A stretch of DNA of 64,000 nucleotides from Picochlorum sp. 'celeri' (lineage: Eukaryota; Chlorophyta; Trebouxiophyceae). The stretch is from contig JAACMV010000023.1 in assembly GCA_010909725.1 (NCBI GenBank), forward strand, positions 806,001 to 870,000. Direction: 5' to 3'. Under the pieces are notes generated by a model. The model was not told the DNA's origin. It saw only the letters and a list, made by a program, of their open reading frames with translations, and ran no database searches. A program made the translations under genes and the position numbers. How positions within the stretch are numbered: the stretch's first letter is position 1; each line of letters starts with the position of its first letter. Shown piece by piece: positions 53,434-63,116 of the stretch.

Positions 53434-54123
53434 TCACTTTTTTTGCAGCAGCAATAACGAATCCACAAAGTTTTGAACAATCTTCTTCCCATCCTGGGTA
53501 ATAATACTCTCTGGATGAAACTGCACCCCCTGGATATTTGGATACTCTCTATGCCGAACTGCCATGATTGTCCCATCATCACACCACGCTGTAATCTCCA
53601 ATTCATCTGGACACGTCTCTCTATCAATCACCAGACTATGATACCTGGCAGCTTGGAACGGATTGGGCAGACCCTCAAGCACTCCTGTATTCGTGTGATG
53701 TACTAGAGACATTTTCCCATGAACCACCCCCGCTGGAGCTCGAATAACACGCCCACCAAACGCCTGACCAATGCATTGATGCCCCATGCATACCCCAAAC
53801 ACTGGCACACGCTCCCGCCCCATGGCCTCGACAATCTCCAAGGATATCCCAGACTCTTCAGGGCACCCAGGGCCAGGAGACACCAGCACTCCGCAGGGCT
53901 TCATAGCCTTGATTTCTTCAACTGTCTTTGCATCATTCGGGAATACGACGTATTCACCTCCACAATCGCTAATGTATTGGCATAAATTGTAGGTAAAACT
54001 GTCATAATTGTCGACGACGACGATTGGATTCTGAATTTTTCCAGTCTGGTTGGTTGCCGACCTGCAGATGACATGCCTGTTTGTCCGTATTTTTGGACAA
54101 CTATATACTGCAACATTCGTCAT
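53434..54123 (-). CDS. TRPG: Anthranilate synthase component II (glutamine amidotransferase)
   Basis: Single exon, 229 aa. The first ~32 residues are basic and Ser/Thr-rich (YSCPKIRTNRHVICRSATNQ), a short plastid transit peptide. The class I amidotransferase triad is complete: Cys in VFGVCMGHQCIGQAFGG, and His and Glu in GVQFHPESI. IVVVDNYDSFTYNLCQY and SPGPGCPEESGIS are TrpG/PabA signatures. It releases ammonia from glutamine for TrpE to convert chorismate to anthranilate. Separate TrpG rather than a TrpE-G fusion is as in plants. It could also serve aminodeoxychorismate synthase. Confidence 0.92.
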   Translation of the reverse strand: MTNVAVYSCPKIRTNRHVICRSATNQTGKIQNPIVVVDNYDSFTYNLCQYISDCGGEYVVFPNDAKTVEEIKAMKPCGVLVSPGPGCPEESGISLEIVEAMGRERVPVFGVCMGHQCIGQAFGGRVIRAPAGVVHGKMSLVHHTNTGVLEGLPNPFQAARYHSLVIDRETCPDELEITAWCDDGTIMAVRHREYPNIQGVQFHPESIITQDGKKIVQNFVDSLLLLQKK

Positions 54124-54599
54124 AATAATACCAGTGAGATGGGTTGCTGTGCAATGTGTCTTCGTGTCAATTATTCGTTCAACGTACTCGACTGTGGTGT
54201 CAATGTGTATCGGCGTGGCGCATGGAGAGTCGCCATGATGATTCCTGCTGACTAGGTAATGAAATGGATTTTAATGTGACATGGAGGGAGTGCATGGGCT
54301 GTGTTGTTCATGCATCCTGATCTACCTGCTCTCTTTCTTTTTATATACGAACAATGGGGTGTGGCTGCTGCATGGGGGGAGGTTTCAAGGTGTTGTGATT
54401 TTCGCATGGATCTCTTCTTCATACCATGTCTTTGTTGTGATCGATTGAATCATCTATACCTGTATATGTATAGTGTTTGCCAGAGATACGGAATACTACT
54501 AGTAGTAGAGTCTTCCTCCTGAAACAAACCAAAAAAAAAAAAGCAAACCTGGTCCGTCCTCTCACAGCGTGTGTGCTACCCATTCATGTCGGCATCATC
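54124..54599. other. Intergenic, divergent promoters
   Basis: 476 bp between TrpG and the coiled-coil gene. A poly-A run lies at about 54531-54542, and a CTACTAGTAGTAG near-palindrome at about 54490. No gene recognised. Confidence 0.35.
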
Positions 54600-56221
54600 A
54601 TGGAGCATGTCATCATTGCGGAACAAGTCGTTTCAGAGGCTCTCGAGTATACAATGCGCTGTATCAAACAGACGGTAGACCAATGCCCGCAGTTTACTGT
54701 CGTGAAGCATGTGCAGCAGCAGCAAGAGATCAAGGTGTGCTTGTCTGTGATACGCATTGATGTATTTCTTTCATGATGTCATGACTACATTGGCGTAGGG
54801 TATACTAGAGGAATGTGTTCGATTAAATACGATGGTAGAAAGAGATGAGCAGTATGCTCGGAGGATGGAGACAACAACCATGCATGGGTTGTTGGTCAAG
54901 GTGGGGGAGGTTGTGGCTAATGTGAATTCTTCCAGCCTCTTGTATACTGCCATTCAGGGAATGCACCAAGATGCAACGATGCAACTAGAGAAATCTACAA
55001 AGATGAAAAATTCTCTGGAGAAGAGTAATGCAAAGGTTGAGAGGGATATTGATGTGGTGGAGTCTCATGTGTCTGTACTAGAGGACAGGATACAGAGTGC
55101 CATGCGTCAGCATCGATGGCAGCAAGGGCAGATACGGCACGTTGAAGAGGAATTGAATAGTAGAATTTCACGTATACCTCGATTGATGGATAGCATCCGA
55201 GAGATTGATGAGGCCATCCATGTAGAGGAGGATCGAATACAGGATTGCTCTCAGTCGTTGCTCCCTCTTGCACACAGCATGATTGTGCATGCTCAACAGG
55301 AAGCGGACGTGTGGGATGCAAAGAATAGAAAGTACGCTGCGCAGATTGACAGGACCATGAGGGAATTGAATGAGATGCGATTGTATATTCATCAGATACG
55401 AAGAGGTTTGGAGGAGCAAATCATCCATAGGCAAGACATGAAGAGTACAGAACCTTCTTCTTCTTCGATTGAAAATCAGCAACAGTGTGAATATGCCATC
55501 GACCGATTATATGAGATGTTGAAGAAACGAAAAGAAAAGGTACAGTCTCGCACAGAAGACATGGCGTATGCTCAGATGGCTGTCTCTCATGGCATTCGGC
55601 AGTTGGATCAGGCTATAGCCGAGGTTGAAAGCAAGTACGTGTGTCCATCTCTCCATTTTTCGCGTTTTTCTTCTCATCTTTACCAGTCACAAGCACAGAC
55701 ACACACCTATATATATATGTATGATACATGAATCCTCACAACTACCGTCTTGTTGAATTCTGTTCAGGATGAATGCTGGGAAGGATGTATTGTTGCAGCT
55801 GGAGCGGGAATATGAATGCATCTGCAGAGACAACAACACCATGCATGCCTTTTGCATGTCCCTCTCTGCCATCCAATCAGATACGAGAGATGAAGACAGC
55901 ATGCAAGAGCGAAAAAATATCTTACAAGACAATATTCGTCATCTAAAAGAGGATATCGTTCGGATAGAGAACACCATGTACGATCGACTGCTCCAGTATC
56001 AATCACTTCAGGACACTGCACAGGATGCATCAAACACCACAGGCACACAAGTGGAAGAAGAGAAGATTCCCAAAACAAAAACTTCAGTCCATCGAATCAC
56101 AAAGAAGATTCAGTACATTGCTCGAATAGATGCCAAGGAAGCACATGCAGTACAGCGACGACTGCCACGCCTGGTATCATCAATGGTCTCTCGGATTGGC
56201 AGCAACGCTGCCCAGTTGTAA
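54600..56221 (+). CDS. Long coiled-coil protein of unknown function
   Basis: Three exons, 54600-54734, 54799-55634 and 55768-56221, 474 aa; introns GTGTGC...GTAG (64 bp) and GTACGT...TTCAG (133 bp), in phase. Nearly the whole protein has heptad-like helical sequence rich in Glu, Arg and Gln (VERDIDVVESHVSVLEDRI; RHVEEELNSRISRIPRLMD; LKEDIVRIENTMYDRLLQYQ). A short conserved-looking start (MEHVIIAEQVVSEALEYTMR) precedes the coils. No enzymatic motif. Proteins of this shape in algae are often flagellar or cytoskeletal, but nothing here proves it. The stop is 8 bp from that of ELOF1. Confidence 0.75.
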
Positions 56222-56229
56222 TACGTTCA

Positions 56230-56718
56230 TTATGAATCCTTTGCTTCATTCTCGCAAGCATCAATCCACTCACTGCAGATTCACGTGGAGAGTAAGAGGA
56301 AGAAAGATCATCAGAATGACGCTGTTGCAAACTCACCTGTACACATCTATTGGCTCTGACAGAGCATGAATCTCACAGGCCCTACGCACATCATGACATT
56401 ACATTATGAGTCACTGTCTATTGTTAAACCCCTCACATGACCATACTGATCGCCACGCACCATTCTTCTCCACACACAGCACACACAACTTTCCCAACCT
56501 TGACCTTTTTGTCCAAGTCGCAGTGAACACTCTTCTCTGCAAAGCACGGACCATTAAGTATACCAAAAAATGTAACAAATATCTTTCTATGAATGAATAA
56601 GCACATCAGAATCGACATGCAACGTACCAGCGTTGCAAAAGGGACACGTGAATGCCGTGTCTAGCTTTGGCCTAACCTTTTTTGCAGGCGACTTGGTCTT
56701 GGCTTTCCGCTTCGCCAT
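56230..56718 (-). CDS. ELOF1: Transcription elongation factor ELOF1/Elf1
   Basis: Four small exons: 56718-56628, 56536-56461, 56381-56337 and 56272-56230, 84 aa, typical Elf1 size. It starts MAKRKAKTKSPAKK, the basic tail that contacts DNA. A four-Cys zinc site follows (TCPFCNA ... VVCAVCGEEW), then the conserved C-terminal LSEPIDVYSEWIDACE. All exon phases (1, 2, 2) agree. Elf1/ELOF1 rides with RNA polymerase II, helps passage through nucleosomes and, in animals and yeast, supports transcription-coupled repair. No single exon is long enough to stand out as a frame, so it is easily missed. Confidence 0.93.
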
Positions 56719-57090
56719 ACTCTATGGATTTTCAATTGACTATCAAGTACTATTGCAGAGGATGGCGGTAGTTTTTTTGACGCATCACGCAGGTGTACCG
56801 AATTTCAAGCATCCCTGACAGATCTCTATTCTAAGAGATCTCTGTGTATTTGTTTGGGATTTGTTTGGGATTGAGGCAGTACTGAAATGCGTCGATGGCA
56901 GAATCATGATGCAGTATTTTTATATTATTTTTTTCCATCATGAGACTGGCGTGATCCGAATCCTTGATCGGTCAAGGGCAACCAGGTTGTATCAAATTAT
57001 CCACAAACTAATTCTTCTTGATAGGTTGACTCCTGAACCAATCTTCGACCAGCGTTGCTCTGTGGGGATATCATTCAAAATATTAAACCA
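56719..57090. other. Shared divergent promoter, ELOF1 / AFG1
   Basis: 372 bp between divergent starts. Contains an AGATCTCT/AGAGATCT inverted repeat at 56820-56841 (annotated separately). No gene seen. Confidence 0.35.
56820..56841. repeat. Inverted repeat with AGATCTCT arms
   Basis: Arms 56820-56827 and 56834-56841 around a 6-nt spacer. The arms match those of the perfect palindrome at 49602-49623; both lie in divergent promoter regions. Confidence 0.7.
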
Positions 57091-58626
57091 ATGATGATTG
57101 GTTGCATAGTTCGTCGACGACCAACAGGCCAGGGTTTTCTTCTCCGTCAGGAGAGGTGTTGGGCAAGTCAAGGGGCATCGTCTGCGACTGAATTGGCGGG
57201 TCTAGCCGTACATATATACGCGGAAGAGGAGAGGAAGAGCGAAAGAGGCCCTATGGCAGCGTATGAGGAGCTTATAACGACTGGGCAACTTCGTCAGGAT
57301 GCCCGACAACAAGCAACTGTTGCTGCCCTGCAGAGAGTGTATACTGATTTGGTGTCTCATAGGGCTGCAGGGAAGAGTGGTAGGAATACGTCCTCAGGCT
57401 TGACGTTAGTGGAAGCTCGACGAGGAGAAAATAAAGTGGAGACGGGTTGGTGGAAGAGCATATTCTCGTCGACTGATAGTGCAGAGCAGGAGCGGCAGCA
57501 GCCGCAGGAGGCTGTCAAGGGCTTGTACATGTATGGAGGAGTTGGGTGTGGCAAAACAATGCTGATGGATATGTTTGCAACATCTGTTCCCCGTGATATG
57601 AATGTACGCTGTTATGAGTAACTCTAATGCTGATGTTGAATGAGCTGACGTGAACATTGTCTTCTGCAGATGGAAAGGATTCACTTTCATGATTTCATGC
57701 TGGAAGTGCATGAACTGTTGCAAGAACATCGAGAGACGGCCGATCCGCTTTCCCTTGTCGCCAAAGATATCGCATCGAAATCAAGATTGTTATGCTTAGA
57801 TGAACTTTTCGTCAATGATATTGCGGATGCAACAATATTGCATAGATTATTTGATCAGCTGTGGTCCAAGAATGTCACCCTTGTTGCGACGTCAAACAGG
57901 CACCCAGATGCTCTGTATGAAGGTGGATTGCAGCGACAGCTTTTCCTGCCTTTTATCGATACATTGAAGAAAAAATGTGTGATTCATGATATGGATTCGG
58001 AACGGGACTACAGAAAACTCGCCCATCATGCATCTGGACTTTATTTCACATCAGATCAGAGAGAGGCTGAATTAGAGGGTCGTTTTATTGAACTCACAAA
58101 CAAAAATCCTATAGAACCAATGGTTATAGAAGTAGAAATGGGAAGGCGTTTAACAATAGGTCGAGTAGGAGGCTGCATTGCGTACGCCACGTTTGCTGAA
58201 CTCTGTGATCAACCTCTCGGTGCTGCAGATTACATGGCACTCAGCCATGCCAAGCACACTCTGGCTCTCTCTGGGGTACCAATATTTGATGCCAAGTCGA
58301 AAACATCAGCATATCGATTCGTCACCTTGATTGATATCTTGTACGAAAATAAAGTTCGACTCTTGTGTTCCGCAGAGGGAAGCCCGGAAGAACTATTTGC
58401 TCATGTGCAGACATACTCTGAGAGTAAGTCTGGAACAGCAGACGACGAGGATTCCGTCGTGGATGATAACTTGGGATTTGTCAAAGATAGGACAATAAGT
58501 AGACTGATTGAAATGCAGAGTAATGAGTATCTCGTGGCACATGCCTCTCGCCATGCTCCTGAATTGATCCTTGCTCTCAAGGAAGAAAAAGAAGCACGAT
58601 CTAGAGCACGGTATGCGAAGCGATAA
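57091..58626 (+). CDS. AFG1: AFG1/LACE1-family mitochondrial AAA ATPase
   Basis: Two exons, 57091-57603 and 57670-58626, 489 aa; 66-bp intron GTACGC...CTGCAG, phase 0. The Arg-rich N-terminus (MMIGCIVRRRPTGQGFLLRQ) is a mitochondrial presequence candidate. Walker A is GGVGCGKT, then RIHFHDFMLEVH, Walker B region LLCLDELFVNDIADA (the family usually has CFDEFQVTDIADA, so the Phe and Gln are changed but the acidic pair is kept), and ATSNRHPDALYEGGLQR. AFG1 ATPases help remove misfolded or unassembled inner-membrane and respiratory-chain proteins. It is convergent with the next gene (73 bp between stops). Confidence 0.92.
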
Positions 58627-58699
58627 TCACATTCCTCTGTATGAATGTATACATTGAAATTAAATAATAATTTTATTTTTATCAAATGATATACTACTA

Positions 58700-59665
58700 C
58701 TATTCGTCATCTTCCAGCACATCAGCTTCATATGGGGTGTCATTCTCATCATCATACAATGATGAGCCATACCGACTATCATCATCTTCATACTGATCAC
58801 GATGGCGATACTTTCTCGAGCCTTCAGTCCTTTTCTTCACCACTGGCACATGATTCGTTCCTGGAATGTGATGCGTATACATGGCTGCGTACAACAAGGG
58901 ATCATCTCCTGCCGCACCTCCTCCTGTGGATGATTTCTTTTTGGGGGCATGTACCCGTGGGGGCGACACGGGTTTGGAAGGTTTCTTTGCTGCTACGGAT
59001 ATTTGCTTATGCAGTTTCTTGTATTTCCCCATCCATATTTTCAACTCCTTTGCCAATGCCTGATTATTCTTTGCCTTTTCCTTCACATCTGCCAGACATG
59101 TTTGCTCTCGCTCCTTAGCATCCGATACATCCGTGTTGAGCATCACAACTTGGTTCTTCACCTGTGCTAATTCATCTTTTGTCGTTTCTAGAATAGAGTT
59201 ACAAAACCGCTGCTCACGAGATGCCGTATTGGCCTTCTCCTCCTGCTCCACCAGGACAACCTTGTTTGACGCCATCTCTTGATACACATCCGACGTCTTC
59301 TTTTCTACACAATCATATGATATATTTAGTATTCAATCAATGTAAGATCAGGGCCGATCGATGCATCGGTCCTGCAGATACTTGACGAAAAGAGAAAACA
59401 AACCTTGGGCATTCAGCTGCTCCCATAATTCATGATGCGCATGCTTTGCGCCTCTAAGGAGGATTGATAGCGTTATACATGACACAATCAGTCCAAAAAT
59501 GATGCCACATACTAGCAAATAGCACACATATCGCAGCAAGCCACCCGAATTATTGCCAGATTTCTTCTTCGGAGGGGCTCCCATGTTCAACGCATCCAGC
59601 TGCGAGTCCTTCAGAACAATAATAACTTGTAGTGTGTTTTGAAGTGAGTTGCGCATCATAGACAT
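58700..59665 (-). CDS. Single-pass membrane protein with coiled coil, unknown function
   Basis: Two exons, 59665-59404 and 59304-58700, 288 aa; the intron (GTTTGT...GTGTAG, 99 bp) is phase 1. One strong membrane segment at about residues 44-70 (YVCYLLVCGIIFGLIVSCITL) follows a basic PPKKKSG stretch, suggesting a type II orientation. A coiled coil runs from about 75 to 185, then a Lys/Pro/Ser linker and an acidic Tyr/Asp-rich tail (YEDDDSRYGSSLYDDENDT). No domain is recognised. Possible roles such as endomembrane tethering are speculation. Divergent from XPA (220 bp). Confidence 0.75.
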
Positions 59666-59885
59666 GCCCGAGCCTTGATTAGAAGTGGTCTGATGATGTC
59701 ATTCTTATGATAGACGAATAGTGTCGGTCGAAGGAGTACGTTAGTAGGAGATGGATATCGATGGATTTAGGTGACGCTTCCATCCTTACATGTCCTCGTT
59801 GGATACAAATCTGTACATATCCAATTGCTATTCATGCCTATTACCATGGTATAGACTACATACAGTATAGAAAAGAGACGTAGCT

Positions 59886-60646
59886 ATGGAAGAGGATGGA
59901 GGAGGATTTATAACCGAAGAATTAGAACGGGTAATTCAAAAACAGCAGCCACAGTCTCAAGGAAGGGTCGAGCCACCTCATAATCCGACATTTACTTCAG
60001 GCAAATACTCGTCATACCACCACGTGGATGAGCCGAGACGGCCGGAGCACTCATCTGGGTGTCGTGGGTGCTCCTCCTTGTCCTATTCGCAAGATTTGTT
60101 CGCTGCTTTCGGCGTGTACTTGTGTAGAGAGTGTCGAAAGAGTGAAAAGCTGGTGTCAAAGGTATGGTACGGATGAGGCGTGTGGGCCTTTGTGGCGTAC
60201 AATGAAGGAGAGTGTGTGTGTGTGTTGCAGTCGACGGCCAAGCAGCAGTATCTTCTTACTGATGGTGATCTGAAGGATTTGGGGTATATAGAGAGGAAGA
60301 ATCCGAGGAAAAATGACTGGCATCCTATGCGTTTGTATATGGAGAGTCAGGTGCGGGATGTTGCGTATACCAAGTATGGAGGTCAGGCTGGGTTGGAGCA
60401 GGAAGCAAGGGAGAAAGTGAGTAAGAAATTAGAAATGAGGCTCAAGGTTGGTGTTGCTTGGTGTTTTGTTCCTATTGTATAGACTTTTTACAAGTATGTA
60501 AAGGTTTGGATGTGTAGGAGAAGGAGAGGAAAACGTATGAGGAGGCAAGGAGAAGCAAGAGGATTAAGGAAATTAGGGATGCCTTGTCGAATGAGGCAGA
60601 GGCGTGTGTGGATCGGTTGGTGGACGCGGATGCTGAGGAGATTTGA
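59886..60646 (+). CDS. XPA: DNA damage recognition protein XPA
   Basis: Three exons, 59886-60161, 60231-60446 and 60518-60646, 206 aa; both introns phase 0 (GTATGG...TTGCAG and GTTGGT...TGTAG). The XPA zinc finger is CRGC...CREC with LFAAFGVYLC between the pairs. The DNA-binding C domain follows: QYLLTDGDLKDLGYIERKNP, WHPMRLYMESQV, and a basic KKLEMRLK-EKERKTYEEARRSKR helix. XPA scaffolds nucleotide excision repair, positioning ERCC1-XPF and RPA at lesions. XPA is absent from land plants but occurs in some green algae, so its presence argues for an algal, not land-plant, genome. TGTAA lies at 60692-60696. Confidence 0.92.
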
Positions 60647-60722
60647 GTTTTATTTACACTGTATACGTTGATGCTATATATGCTGTTAATTTGTAAGAAT
60701 TGAATCACGTGCTTTTGCAGTA

Positions 60723-62890
60723 TTAGAAGAGTCTGTGGATTGATAGTATGAATGCAGCAAGGAAAAGATGCATGCTTTTTGTTATGGACCCAGTAGCACT
60801 AGATGCTATTGGTGCCTGAGGATTTGAATCGGATGGAGGATCTGGTGGTAGCAGAGGACTCGAAGGAGATGGACTTGGTGATGGGCTAGGAGATGGACTG
60901 GGAGATGGACTGGGAGATGGGCTAGGAGATGGACTGGGAGATGGAATGGGAGATGGACTAGGTGATGGGTTTGGTGATGGACTAGGAGATGGAATTGGTG
61001 ATGGACTTGGCGATGGGCTGGGAGATGGAATTGGTGATGGGCTGGGAGATGGGCTGGGAGATGGACTTGGTGATGGACTTGGTGATGGGTTTGGTGATGG
61101 ACTAGGAGATGGACTAGGTGATGGACTTGGCGATGGGCTGGGAGATGGAATTGGCGATGGACTGGGAGATGGACTAGGTGATGGAATTGGTGATGGGCTG
61201 GGAGATGGGCTGGGAGATGGACTTGGTGATGGACTTGGTGATGGACTTGGTGATGGACTTGGCGGAGGAGGAGGGCTTGGCGGAGGAGGAGGACTTGGCG
61301 GAGGAGGACTTGGTGGTGGTGGAGGACTTGATGGTGGAGGAGGCTGCGGTGGTGATGGTGGAATCACAATGGTGGGATCGGTGTTTCCAGAGTATACATT
61401 GATATCTGACCAATGTGCTGATGTGAGCTCTGACAGGCTTTCTGAAACTGTATGAGGTGCATTATATGTATTGATAATCACGTCTCGCACTGTGTCAAAT
61501 GTAGAGGCAACAGTTGAGTTGTCTCTGTCTCTAGTGCATGGCATTGTCACTGGGCTCTCAGGATTGTTTGGGAAATAGTCCCACCTATGACCATTAAGCC
61601 ACCTGGACAGAGGATACATTTCAAGTCAGATAGATTCACTATTGGACATCACGAACAAGGGAATGGATCAGAAGTACAGCCTTACCACTCAATTCGCACG
61701 GTTTCTGCGCAGTTTCTGCGCACCCCATTATACATGCCTGTGTCGCCTGAATATCTCCTCAGGACAAAAGTGAAATCATTCCAGCCATTCAGCCGTACTT
61801 GGTCACTCCATGCAGGGATCTGTTTTGGTACTGGGCCGGGAAAACCGAAGGCCAGGTATGATCCAAGGGGAGAGAAGGGCCAGACATTAGGCGTAGGGTT
61901 GAGCTCTGTGACTGGACCATCTGCATACAGGTAAACATATGGACCATATTGCTTGAACTCCTCATCACGATTATCAAATCCCGCGTGTAACCTGAAAGAT
62001 GATTCTCCAGATCCAGTAGGTCCATAGCCAATCTCCACGGCCACCTCAGTGGCTCGAGTACAGAAACTCGTGTCAGTAGAACAGTTTGAGTTTGGCGTCT
62101 GTAGGACCCATTCTTCAGGGATGTACAAGCTTGCTGTGACGACCACTCCATTACCGACTGGTATGTGCTCATTATATGTGTATTTCATACCCTGCCAATT
62201 ATATTTTGGCGCTGCGAGGCTTTCATCGCCGAAGGACTCGACCCTTGAATTTGGTTGACCATTTGGACCAGTGGTGACTCTCAGTGTGGCAGACCTCGTA
62301 AAAAATGACGGAAGATATTCAAACTTGTCAGGAGGATACAAGTCTGTGTACCAGATATTTTCTTTGAAACTCCTTTGAGTAACTAATGGCATGGCTGTGT
62401 TGACAGAGGGATATCTGTATGTAATCAGCGGTGGTGGGACAAATCCTGTCATTCCAATGCTCGCCTCTCCGTCAGCATTTCTGGCTACGATCCGCGCATT
62501 TAGGCGTATTTGGCTCGGTGATGTAGGTATATACTTCTTCATCAGTCGCAAATATCTCCCACTGGAAGTTGCGACGATTTCATACCGGTACCAAGTTGTC
62601 TCTGGAGGGTCGACTGCAAGACAGATAATAATTCTTAGTCAACAGGTACCTTGACAGAAATTCTTCACAGGCGCATATGCTCCCGCACCTGTCACATTTG
62701 CTCCCCCCACATTTTGAAATAACTGCCCCAGCTTTAGGCCCCTTGGCATTTGGAACAGCGCTTCTTTTCCCAGGTTCCACACCAGGTCATTGTACAACGC
62801 CACAGGGGGCGCTGACTGGACAGCATGTGGCCATTGAACGAGGCACACGAGCAACAACGTAACTGTCGCAATCGCTCTAACATAGGCCAT
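60723..62890 (-). CDS. Secreted (Ser-Pro)n hydroxyproline-rich glycoprotein, possibly GPI-anchored
   Basis: Three exons, 62890-62650, 62613-61686 and 61602-60723, 682 aa; the introns are short (36 and 83 bp), the first one notably so. A signal peptide ([19 protein letters not shown]) is followed by a ~450-residue extracellular region with paired Cys and Tyr/Trp-rich strands that I cannot assign. From about residue 480 come [10 protein letters not shown] blocks and a ~130-residue SP repeat (SPSPSP, with SPIP and SPNP variants). The protein ends in a polar spacer and a hydrophobic tail ([16 protein letters not shown]), which fits a GPI signal. SP repeats are targets for prolyl hydroxylation and arabinosylation. 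Cell-wall or matrix role inferred. Confidence 0.78.
60866..61262 (-). repeat. (SP)n coding minisatellite
   Basis: About 400 bp of 6-bp units (GGAGAT/GGTGAT/GGACTN on the plus strand), with higher-order 12-36-bp repeats, encoding Ser-Pro with occasional Ile-Pro and Asn-Pro. Prone to length change and assembly error. The opposite strand carries a long open GDGLGDG frame that is a by-product. Confidence 0.85.
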
Positions 62891-63116
62891 TATCAGATCA
62901 TTTACTTACACATTTTATAATGTGTGCCGTGGTATTACTGCGCAGATTGTACCCGATGAAGACAGACGGTCACAATCCCAGGGTGACTTTTGACCAGTCA
63001 TAGATTGCACAGCTATCAGGGTCTGACTATGCAGCATGTACATGTATTACATGTTAAACATGGCCAAGATTAAATAAAATATAAAAAGACGTACACATGC
63101 TTCTCTGACTAAATAT

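Noticed and set aside
61174..61413. Ser/Lys-rich minus frame inside the SP repeat
   Set aside because: Alternative frame of the same 6-bp repeat.
60946..61455. 169-codon plus-strand frame of GDGLGDG repeats
   Set aside because: It is the antisense of the (SP)n coding repeat; 6-bp repeats leave several frames open. The minus strand has signal peptide, introns in phase and an upstream domain.
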